Shown: piece after piece, positions 17,865 to 27,300 of the stretch
How positions within the stretch are numbered: the first letter of the stretch is position 1
How the letters are laid out: each line of letters opens with the position of its first letter
Source of the DNA: Paraniabella hibiscisoli
GTDB taxonomy: Bacteria; Bacteroidota; Bacteroidia; Chitinophagales; Chitinophagaceae
Assembly (NCBI RefSeq): GCF_022512515.1
Contig: NZ_JAKWBK010000001.1
Coordinates: forward strand, 1,178,001 to 1,242,000
DNA: 64,000 nucleotides
Direction: 5' to 3'
Made by a program: the position numbers and the translations under genes
The notes under the pieces: generated by a model
What the model was told of the DNA's origin: nothing
Databases searched by the model: none
What the model saw: only the letters and a program-made list of their open reading frames with translations

Positions 17865-17925
17865 CAAAGGACTCCTTCGGAGAGCGTCGCCTGGCCGACC
17901 AGACGGGCAGGCAAGACCGACGCCC
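17865..17925. repeat. GC-rich double-hairpin element
   Basis: Two hairpins lie in tandem: CTCC-TTC-GGAG (17872-17882) and GCCTGGCCG ... CGGGCAGGC (17889-17897 with 17904-17912, one mismatch). The segment is much more GC-rich than its surroundings. It resembles small dispersed hairpins in related genomes; a second copy was not seen here. Confidence 0.4.
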
Positions 17926-17964
17926 TATATTCTAAAGGTGAGAACAAAAAAACAATAGCCCTAT

Positions 17965-18506
17965 CTAACAGCCACCTTTTGGAGGAATGCGTTTATAAAT
18001 CATTTTACCCCCTCGTTCTACATAGGCGCCCGTTACTATTGCATAGGAGTACTTAGGCGCGTGCGATACAGCATGGCCTCTGATGATTATTTTATCGTTC
18101 ACCTTCAGGCTATGCAATGGCTCCAATTGAGATTTTTCCGGCGAAAAATTAAGAATATAATCGTCACCGTCAATCCTCACCATCACTCCGAAACCTAACC
18201 GGGAGCCCGGCGGAAGAGAAAGACTTGTAACAACCGCCTCCATACTGGTAGAATCAACAATATGCTTCCTTACTTTAGCTGCACTGGCCAGCACTTTTTA
18301 CCTTGCGGAGACGCGGTCCATTTTGTGTACGCTATACCGCCAGGGGTAGCCTCCCATTTTTTCACTTCTTCTGCTTTTATTTCAGCAGCAGAGAGTGGCT
18401 TGGGTGTCGGTTTTTGAGCGTTTTCCTTTGGGGTTTCGCGATTCGCAAATACCAGTCCGCTTACCACCACCAGCGGTACAATCAGCGCATAAATAACTCT
18501 TTTCAT
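17965..18506 (-). CDS. Exported protein of unknown function (one assembly frameshift)
   Basis: About 180 residues. ATG at 18506 begins a signal peptide (MKRVIYALIVPLVVVSGLVFA). A Lys/Pro-rich linker (TPKENAQKPTPKPLSAAEIKAEEV) follows, then WEATPGGIAYTKW. An extra A in an A5 run (18295-18299) joins this to the C-terminal beta-rich domain (VVTSLSLPPGSRLGFGVMVRI, DKIIIRGHAVSHAPKYSYAIVTGAYVERGGKMIYKR cut here for length). The C-terminal part looks like a small beta-barrel or OB-type fold that may bind a ligand. No family recognised. Confidence 0.6.
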
Positions 18507-18599
18507 ATTTTTTGTTTTTTTAATTAACAGAGATCTAATTCCTTGCAAGGTGGAACAAGGCGAAACTACTTTGATCCTTTCAGCTTGAAGAATTAAGAT

Positions 18600-18636
18600 T
18601 GTAAATTAAAATGTAAACATTGTAAATTATTGTAAA
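18600..18636. promoter_or_regulatory. Phased array of four TGTAAA motifs
   Basis: TGTAAA occurs at 18600, 18612, 18621 and 18631, steps of 12, 9 and 10 bases, close to one helical turn. It lies about 95-130 bases upstream of the exported-protein gene on the minus strand. It may be a protein-binding site; simple AT-richness is the alternative. Confidence 0.3.
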
Positions 18637-18785
18637 CAGCAAACTAAGGCGCTATAAACCAACTGCTTAAATATGCACCCTGTTGCAGGATGGGCTCATA
18701 AAAAAGGAAAATCGTGATGAGGTATTTTCACCACGTCTTTCCCTGATTAACTGAAAAATTTCTATCGTCTATTCTTTTTTATGAA

Positions 18786-19436
18786 TTACAATTTTGCTTT
18801 TGCTTCAGCTGCTGTTACTACTTTGCCAATGGCACCAAATTCATGCAGGTCTCCGAATACTTCAATTCTTATGGATTGGTCTATACCACCCACTTTTACG
18901 GCATCAAAGCCACTTTCTGCAATTAATTGCTCTACGATACCGTCAATAGCATGGTCGTCTGTTGCATAAAACAGTACTGCTTTTTCTGATGTTTGAGCAG
19001 ATGCCTTTGCCAGAGAAGCGGCTCCCAATGTGCCGAAGGCCTTTGCTAGTTTTGCACCTTGTGGAAGGATGGCCGCATTCAATTGCCCTGCTGATTGATT
19101 TTCCCCTATGATTTTTTTAAACCCACCGTTTTCATCAGGTGCAATGGGATTAGATGGATCGATAATGATTTTGCCCTGAAGCGCTGTAGCATAGGTTTTG
19201 AAAAACTCCTGAATGGTATTGAACCAAACAGATAAGATGATCACATCTGCTTGTTGGATCGCCGCTGCAGTATCTGTAGCGGTTGCCAGGCTACCTAATT
19301 CAGCAGCCAACGCTTGTGCATCCTCTAACTTTCTGCTGGCAATAATTACGGGCCGGTTACCGTTTACCAGATTTTTGGCTACTACTTTGCCAATGTTTCC
19401 TAAGCCAATGATGGCTACTTTTTGATTCGTTGTCAT
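18786..19436 (-). CDS. NAD(P)-binding oxidoreductase of the F420-reductase-like family
   Basis: 216 residues, intact. ATG at 19436 gives MTTNQKVAIIGLGNIGKVVAKNL with a GxGxxG dinucleotide site at about 11-16 and ASRKLEDAQAL typical of NADP preference. DVIILSVWFN and DPSNPIAPD follow in the position used by NADPH:F420 oxidoreductase-like proteins. The end (IEVFGDLHEFGAIGKVVTAAEA) is less usual. Bacteroidota do not normally use F420, so the real substrate is unknown. The Crp/Fnr gene just upstream on the same strand may control it. Confidence 0.78.
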   Translation of the reverse strand: MTTNQKVAIIGLGNIGKVVAKNLVNGNRPVIIASRKLEDAQALAAELGSLATATDTAAAIQQADVIILSVWFNTIQEFFKTYATALQGKIIIDPSNPIAPDENGGFKKIIGENQSAGQLNAAILPQGAKLAKAFGTLGAASLAKASAQTSEKAVLFYATDDHAIDGIVEQLIAESGFDAVKVGGIDQSIRIEVFGDLHEFGAIGKVVTAAEAKAKL

Positions 19437-19537
19437 TACTATTTCTTTTAAATTGTGATTGAATTGTATAGTGCAAAGATGCACCCGTACAAGAGCCCCT
19501 TCCAATGAACTGTGTCAAGAAATAGTATTGATGTAGT

Positions 19538-20140
19538 TTAAGACTTTAGGCGTTTATTACGAATACGACTCAGAAATTCGGGCGTAATGCCGAGGAAAGA
19601 AGCTATTTGGGTTTGCGGTAGCCGATTGAGCAAATGTGCATAGGTGTTTAAAAATAAGTCATAGCGCTCATCTGCTGTAGAGCTGATACTTTGCAGCATT
19701 CGCTTTTGTAAGCCCACATAACTATTCTCGATCAGCACTCTAAAAATACGGTCAAATTTTGGCGCTTTGGTGTAAAGCGCTATTAAATGCTCATGACTAA
19801 TTTGGAGCAACATTGTGTCCTCAAGCGCGTCTATATTAAGTTTGGAGGGCATCCTTCCATGAAAGCTTCCAATGTCGGTCGTCCACCAACTTTCTGATGC
19901 GAATTGAATAATGTGCGTATTCCCTTTTTCATCAATTTTATACATTCTTAAGCAACCGCGCACTACAAAATTCATGTGGTTGCATACGTCTCCTTCCTGT
20001 AAGATGTATTGTCGCCTTCGATACAGCCGTGGTTTGAAAAGTTCCATTACCAGTTTCTTCTCCTCACCATTCAAGGGCATTAGCCCCTCGAAGTACTGGA
20101 TAAGGGGTTCTATAGAATTTTGCCGGATCTCGGTTTTCAT
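19538..20140 (-). CDS. Crp/Fnr-type transcriptional regulator
   Basis: 200 residues, intact. The cyclic-nucleotide-binding-like domain fills residues ~20-130 (RRRQYILQEGDVCNHMNFVVRGCLRMY is the roll; IQFASESWWTTDIGSF follows). The helix-turn-helix is degenerate but present at the C-terminus (LPQTQIASFLGITPEFLSRIRNKR). The residues that bind cAMP in Crp are not conserved, as is usual in this Bacteroidota subfamily. It lies 101 bases upstream of the NAD(P)-binding oxidoreductase on the same strand, so that gene is a likely target or operon partner. Confidence 0.85.
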   Translation of the reverse strand: MKTEIRQNSIEPLIQYFEGLMPLNGEEKKLVMELFKPRLYRRRQYILQEGDVCNHMNFVVRGCLRMYKIDEKGNTHIIQFASESWWTTDIGSFHGRMPSKLNIDALEDTMLLQISHEHLIALYTKAPKFDRIFRVLIENSYVGLQKRMLQSISSTADERYDLFLNTYAHLLNRLPQTQIASFLGITPEFLSRIRNKRLKS

Positions 20141-20348
20141 CGCGCAAAAATATCAAAATTCCTGGCGGCATTGAACTTCTTCGAATATTGTTAACAGCCG
20201 GTACCAGCCTTAAGTTGAGAAGGGTTTTAAAACCTCCATATTTCATTTACCATGCTATATATGTAGGCGCTTTACTTTCTATAGAAATATTTGTGTATAA
20301 TTTATGGATAGCATTGTCTCATTTCTTTATCCCATTAAACATCACATT

Positions 20349-21538
20349 CTATTTCGTTACCAGCTGGTAAACCGTTACCGACTGAAACTTTTCCCCGGCT
20401 TTAATACTGTTGAAGGAAAATTGGGATGATTGGGCGAATCGGGGAAATGCTGGGTTTCAAAACAGAAGGCCTCTCGGGCGTTGATCGCGTTGCCATTTCG
20501 ATCTTTATCCATGCCTTTTAAGGTATTCGCTGTAAAAAACTGGATGCCCGGTTCGGTGGTAAACACTTTCATGGTGATGCCCGACTTAGGGCTAAATGCG
20601 GTAGCGGCTAATTCAGGCGTCTTTGAACCCTTTCTTTTGTTCAACACAAAATTGTGATCGAAACCGCCCCCATATTGCAATTGCTGGTTGGGTTGGTCGA
20701 CCACTGCGCTGACAAGTGCAGGCTTTCTTAAATCAAACGGCGTGTTAGCAACAGGGGCTATTTCGCCGGTGGGCAACATGGCCTCATTTACAGGTATGTA
20801 TTGATCGGCGTTTACATATACCTGGTAGCCGGTTACGCTACCGCCGCCTTCGAGGTTAAAATAACTATGGTTGGTGATATTGAGCACGGTCTTTTTATCG
20901 GTTGTGGCGGCATAGGCAATCTTTAATTCGTTTTGCTCACTTAAAGAAAAAGTGATGGTTACTTTTAAATTGCCGGGAAAACCGTTCTCACCATCTTTAG
21001 ACAAATAGGCAAGCGTTACCGATTGATCAGCAACTTTTACCCAGTCCCAAACCTGCTCGTTAAAGCCCAGGGGTCCGCCGTGCAGGTTATTGCCATTATT
21101 ATTGAGAGGTAATTGATAGGTTGTTCCATCCAACGTAAATTGTCCCTTTGCCATACGATTGGCATATCGTCCTACCGTGGCACCATAATTACGGCCGGTT
21201 GCCTTAATATATTCATCAATAGAATTAAAGCCTACTACAATATCTACCGGCTTGCCATTTTTATCGGGTATCACCGCGCTCACCAATCTTGCTCCGTAAT
21301 TAGTAATAGCTACCTGCATGCCCTTTTTATTACTTAAGAAAGCAATGCCTGTTTTTTTACCATTGACTTCCTTATCAAATTTTGCAGGATCCAGGTAGGC
21401 GGGTCGTGCTTTTTGAGCGGTTACCACCAATGTGAACAACATACCAATAAGGATACCAGATAAACGTACGATAGCTTTTGTATAGCTTACAGGGGGCAAA
21501 GCAATTTTCATCTGGGCAAGATACACCATCGTGCGCAT
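20349..21538 (-). CDS. galM: Aldose 1-epimerase, exported (one assembly frameshift near the end)
   Basis: Interconverts alpha and beta anomers of aldoses. An N-terminal hydrophobic stretch (LSGILIGMLFTLVVTAQ) makes it an exported form. Motifs are NYGATVGRYANRMAKGQF, NLHGGPLGF, NITNHSYFNLEG with a catalytic His, and CFETQHFPDSPNHPNFPS with the catalytic Glu. Read as given, the frame stops at FSR (20375). One extra G at 20378-20379 restores the usual ending VTVYQLVTK and a stop at 20349. The start may instead be the ATG at 21511. It stands alone here, divergent from a TonB-linked gene; such exported epimerases often serve polysaccharide degradation. Confidence 0.9.
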
Positions 21539-21681
21539 AATTGATTTTTACAACGTTTGAATAGATTTGTTGAGCTCTTTTCACAAACCGCTACCGGACT
21601 GATCTGTCGGTTAACACAATAAAACCTGCCATTTACCGACGGGGTGTTTCACTGGCCCTGTTTGCGGGCTAGGTTTGCAGC

Positions 21682-24107
21682 ATGGCAAAAACCTTACTAT
21701 ACACAGCGCCCTATTGCTGATACTGCTTATTTGTTTTTCTACTGCTTTTGCACAGTATACAAACCCCGTTATTATAAAAGGAAAAGTAGTTGATTCCTTA
21801 CAGCATCCCGTGGCATGGGCTACTATTAAGTTAATGAAAAAGATTCTGTTATTGCTACCGGGGCTGCCAACGAGTCGGGTATTTTTCAATTAACTACTAA
21901 AAAAGCTATAACCGCTGTTCAAATTACCAGTACGGCCTATGCGCCTTTTACCAAAGCCATCAGCATCGATAAAGAACCGGCAGCAACAATGGACCTGGGG
22001 ACGCTTACACTTTCAAAAACATCGGTGAGCTAAAGGGCGTAACGGTTACGGCCTCAAGGCCATTAATTACGCGTGAGATTGATAAGCTGGTGTACAGTAC
22101 CGAAGCAGACCCTGAAAGCAAGTTCAGCAGCGTGCTGGAGATTATGCGTAAAGTGCCGTTCCTTGCCGTTGATGGACAGGAAAACCTTACCATGAAAGGC
22201 AGCAGCAGCTATCGTATATTGATCAATGGAAAGCCATCCGGTATGGTAGATAATGATCCTAAAAGTTTTTTAAGATCGCTGCCTGCATCAAGCATACAGA
22301 GCATTGAAGTGTATACGACGCCTCCTGCTAAATATGATGCGGAAGGCTTGGGTGGTGTGATTAACATTGTTACTACCAAAAGAGTAGGAGAGGGCTATAA
22401 AGGAAATGTCAATCTCAATGGTGCTTATCCCAATGGCGGACCCGGAGCGGGTTTGTCTTTTACAGCTACTCATAAAAAATTCGGAGTTGAGCTATTTGGA
22501 GGCAGTAATCTTTACTATAACCCGTCGTTTGATGGCAGCACCTACAGAAGCACCACCGGCGCAGTGCCTTCTACACTGAACGTTACAGAAAACACTCAAA
22601 GAAATGGTCATGGCCGGTATATCGGCACCCAGTTTAGCTACGATATCGACTCGCTTCAATTGCTAACCGCGCAGCTCAATTTCAACGGGTCGCTGAATAA
22701 AAGCAAGTACGGACGATTTTCGCAATTGCTATTGGAAGATGAAACACAGCAGTTCAGGCAGCAGACCGACAGCAAGGGTAACGGGAATGGATTTGATGGC
22801 GGACTGAACTACCAATTGGGATTTAAAAAAGACAAAGCAAGATTGCTTACCGTATCTTATCGGTATATGCAGTATAAAACCCGCAGTAACGTGGAAAATA
22901 CTTTTTATGATACGATCAATTATGCGCTGCCCGATTTTAATCAAATTAACAACACCGCTTTTATTGAACAAACCGGCCAGGTGGATTATGTGCAAAATAT
23001 TAAGAAAGTAAAAATGGAGGCTGGCATTAAAGCCATCTTCAGGGAGAACAACAGCCATTTTAATACACTTGAATTCGATCCCGTTCTGGAACAGTTTATA
23101 GCTGATGGAGACCGGCAAAACGAATTTGAAAATAAACAGTCCATACTATCGGCTTATAACACCTACTCCTTTGCTTTAAAAACCTGGAGCTTTAAATTTG
23201 GCGCCAGGCTGGAACAAACCTATACCGATATTGATTTCAGCTCTACACAAACCACCATCAAAAACAATTACTTTAACCTGGTTCCGTCTATCGTTATTAA
23301 TAAAAACAACAAGAACGGCAGCTATTTCAACATCGGGTATAATCAACGTTTAAAACGCCCGGGTATCAACCGTTTAAACCCCTTTGTTGATCGCTCTGAT
23401 CCCAACTTTATTGAATCGGGTAACCCGGACTTACAGCCTTCGCTCATGCATAGCTTTGATCTGGGCTATGGCATCAACAAAAAGCAATCGGTAAACATTG
23501 GCCTTACTTATGCATTTGCTGATAACCTGGATCTTAAAACATCAAGATATGATTCGGTGTCGAGGATCACTTATACTACGTATGAAAACTCTGGCAAAAT
23601 TGATGCGCTGATGCTGAATGCTAACTTTAACCTGGCTATTACCAAATCGCTGAGAACGGTTGTCAATGGCAGCGTTTCTCATTTTTGGATTGAGAGCGCG
23701 GTAGATGTACGCGATATCAAAACACAAAGAACATTGTACAACGCATCGGTATCCAATACTTATACCTTTAAAAAGATTGGTTAGCTACCGCCTCCCTTAA
23801 TCTTTACAGCGAAAACCTGGCGCCCGCTCAAATACAGGGAACCATTAATGGTTATGTGGCTACTAATTTTAGTGTGAGCAAATCCCTCCTGAATAAAAAA
23901 CTTTCGCTATCCGCCTATGTAAACAATCCTTTCAACACCTACCGTAATAACCGTACTGAAATTATCTCTTATAACTTCAGAGAAGTCAATACCAACCGCG
24001 ACTATTTCAGGAGGTTTGGTATGAGTGTTAACTACAAATTCGGTAAGCTAAAAGATGATGTTAAAAAGAGCCGCCGCGGTATTAATAACAATGATGTATC
24101 GAATTAA
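21682..24107 (+). CDS. TonB-dependent outer-membrane receptor-type protein (four assembly frameshifts)
   Basis: About 809 residues. Adding one base in each of four short runs (near 21690, 21834, 22027 and 23774) gives one frame. Order: signal peptide (HSALLLILLICFSTAFAQ), carboxypeptidase-regulatory-like domain (VIIKGKVVDSLQHPVAWATI), plug (VELKGVTVTASRPLITREIDKLVYS, LPASSIQSIEVYTTPPAKYDAEGLGGVINIVT) and an outer-membrane beta-barrel (GYNQRLKRPGINRLNPFVDRSDP; end MSVNYKFGK). The last stretch is Lys/Arg-rich. This is the outer_membrane_beta-barrel/TonB subfamily seen singly, without a SusD partner. It probably takes up an unknown ligand. A start at ATG 21682 is preferred over a TTG at 21675. 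Confidence 0.85.
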
Positions 24108-24189
24108 AACTTAGAACAGAGGTGAAGATTTTTTATTTTTGTAAGAGCTGCTTTTTTAATTGCAAATAACTCTTTTTCACAAACGGGAC

Positions 24190-24295
24190 CACGTCATTCC
24201 GATCCCAGATAGCTATCGGGACGACGCTGGCGGGGAATCTGCTGAAAGACGGGAGATTTCTCTCTACGCTGTGCTCCGCTCGAAAAGACGATTCT
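24190..24295. repeat. Dispersed repeat, copy 2 (GTCATTTCGAGCG family)
   Basis: It lies in the 279-base gap between the TonB-linked gene and the macroglobulin gene, where no gene is seen. Read on the minus strand it matches the element at 10451-10530: TTTCGAGCG, AAATCTCC, TCTTTCAGCAGAT, CCAGCGTCG and GGAATGACG appear in the same order, with an insertion near the start and an AGCTATC hairpin near the end. Confidence 0.7.
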
Positions 24296-24386
24296 TTATG
24301 TCATTGCCTCATTTATTTTGCCCTTCCAAATTTTCTTACTTTTTAAGTCTCTATTCACAAGATCTTGTAAGCATTTTATCCCGTCA

Positions 24387-27300
24387 TTATTTTATCGCCA
24401 CTTTCTTCATGCCCTCTCTTCCATAAAACACGGGGAAATACATCATCTCTGCCTTAGCCGGGTTAAGGTTATACACGCCCGAATAGCGCGGCATTAATTC
24501 AATATCAAATACATATTTACCCTGGCCGAGCTTTGCACAGAAGATGGATGTTTTGTTTTTAAAATATTCCCGGTGGGTTTCTACACCCCAGAAGCTTTGT
24601 CGTTTGTTTTCATAACTACAGCCTGCCGGTATTGGCACTTCTATCATTACATACTCCGCATCGGCACGGGCTGTTACTTCTACACGCAGGATCGTTGTTT
24701 TTCCTCCCTTTAAATCTTTTGTTTCAAATCCGTTTTGCATAAAGTAAGATCGCATTTCGAAATCTTTCGACACTTTTTCCGGTTGCCTGTTTTGAAATTG
24801 CTGGTAAGCCGTAAAGTATACTGGCATATTGCCTTGTTTACTAACCGTTATTTTCTCTCCGGCTGCATATTGTTTTTCAAAGGGGAATGTGCTGATGCGC
24901 TCGCCGTTTATTTGTGCCGATGCCGGTTTTGGTTTTTCGCCTTCTTTTAATAAATCGGGTAAGATGGTTTCAAGGATCAAAGAAGACTCATAGGTATTAC
25001 GCCACTGGCCGTTTCTGCGTTGTTCTAAAAAGTACTGTCTTATCCTGGATAGCTCTTTTTCGTGACCGCCATCGGCTCTTAAAATTTTATACGCCATCAA
25101 TGTGTTTTGTATACTGTTGTTCCAGAAATGGTATCGCTCTTCACCCCAGTATAGTCCGCCAAACATAGTGGCTTTTTTATACTTTATTAAAGAATCCATT
25201 GTTACGGGTATGCCCGCCATTTGTTTAAGTTGCGCCAGCTGCATCCATTCGTATAAACTCTTCTGCCGTTTTTTATAGAGCGAGTCGGACTCTTTCAGCT
25301 TTATCCAATCTTTAACGCTATGGTTGTGATCCACCACCTGCAATAACCGGATCATATTCATATCGGCCCTGGCGCCTGCATCTGCTACTTTACCCAGCAG
25401 GTATCTATACAAAATATCTTTGTTCAATTGTATTTTGTACCCTTGCTCTTCGGCCATTAGCAGCGCCTCTACTACATGCAGGCTGATCCAGGGTTCTTCG
25501 GCTGTTCCCTGCCACCATCCCCATAGGTTTTGCATGGTCTTATTTTCGTTTAGTCTCTTTATAACATCCATGATATGCTTTTCATATTTAAACGGTTCTT
25601 TTAAATAGGTTCTTAGTTTCTTCTCAAGCAATAAAGATTTTAATTTGGAGGCCAGCTGTTCGTTACACAGGTATTCATAGTCGCGCAGCTGGCGCATTTC
25701 ATCCAGCAGTACAGGGAAGACGGATGCCTCTGCTCTCACAGTGCCCGGCCCTTTGGTTTTATCAAATGTATACCGCACTGTTGTATCCCTTTCCATGTAG
25801 AAAAAACGGCCCTCTGTCTCTTTCACTCCTGTTGCATAAACCGGTACTTTTCTTTGCTCCCCATCAAAATACCCATTGGGTTGTTGTAAGGTATATTCAA
25901 AGTTGAGGCTGTCGGTTCCATTCACTGTAACCATAACCGTATCTATATGTGCATTGGTCACGCTAATACTGTCATTACGCAATTCCCTGCCATTAAATTT
26001 AAATACCCGGTTTACGCGCTCCGGTATTGGTGTATAATTCATCAGCTTGCCGATCACGTTAATGCTATCACCCTCTATGGCAAACAAGGGCGATGTAAAA
26101 TTGGCGCTCAGTGTTTTAAAAGATTTAATAGACGTCTCCAGGTAGCCGCTTTGTTGGTTACCGTTGATAGCAATAACTCTTATTTTCCAGCTGGTAATAT
26201 CATCAGGGAAAGTAACTGTAAAAGAAGCTTCTCCTTTTACATCTGTTACTAACCTGGGCTGCCAGAACCCTTCATCAGAAAAGTGGGTACGCATTCTTTG
26301 TGCTCCGGGCTCCGGCGCGCCGGCCTCGTTTATGATGGTGCTTCCTTTTTTGTTTTGATGATCACCACCCCGTTAGCTGCACGGGCCCCATAAATAGCTG
26401 TAGCATCAGCCGATTTTATCACATTTAATGTTTCAATATCATTCTGGTTTAAACTATTGATATCACCTTCAAAAGGAACTCCATCTACGATGAGTAAGGG
26501 TTTTTGACTAGCAGCCATCGTGCCGGAGCCCCGTATCATAACACCGGCTACTTTTCCCTGCATCAAGTCTGCAATATCGGCTATGGTTGTGTCTGAAAGT
26601 TCGTTGCTGCTAACAGAAGCAACCGAGCCTGTTAGCATTTTCTTTTGTTTAGTACCAAAACCTACCACAACCACTTCTTCCAATTGGCCCTGTTCGGCAG
26701 TAAGTTCTACATCTCCTACATTGCCATTGATTGTTTTAAGAGTCAGCTCAGAATAGCCTACCATGGAGATAACAATCTTCCCTTTTTGTGGAACATTTAT
26801 TTTAAACAGTCCTTTTTCATTGGTGAACGCACCGGCTGCGAAGCCGTCAATAATAACACTGGCGTTCGCAATGGGTAATTTTGTCGATGCATCTATCGCA
26901 CGGCCTGTCATTGTGTTTCTAAATTGCGAAAAATCAAAATCCTTACTGTTAAATAAGCTGATGGTTTCTTTGGGCACTTGCACTGCATAGTTCCTGAGAT
27001 TTTTTCCGACTTGATATTTGTATCCAGTTGTTTACTGAATTTATCGGCGCTATTAATGGTAAGGGACTTCCAGCTATAGTAATTAATCCCTCCTGGGCGT
27101 ACTTCTATCGCTGTTACTTTCATATAACGATTATCCTGTAAAAGAAACAGTATATCATATTTTCCTGCAGGCAGGGTTTGGGTTGCATTATTATTACCAT
27201 TCAATATTAAAAGCTGGTGCGGTTTTGCCGGGTTGCTGATTAGAATATTTTTCACATACGGCAACCGATTGGTGAATGCAGTGTCGATAGCGTATTTCAA

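Noticed and set aside
20141..20348. Small open frame at 20188-20370 on the plus strand
   Set aside because: It overlaps the restored end of galM, has no start context and a composition unlike real genes.
26330..26983. A separate TonB plug gene within the macroglobulin locus
   Set aside because: The frames on both sides continue into it once one A or T is added at 27000-27005 and 26346-26351, and no signal peptide or barrel accompanies it.
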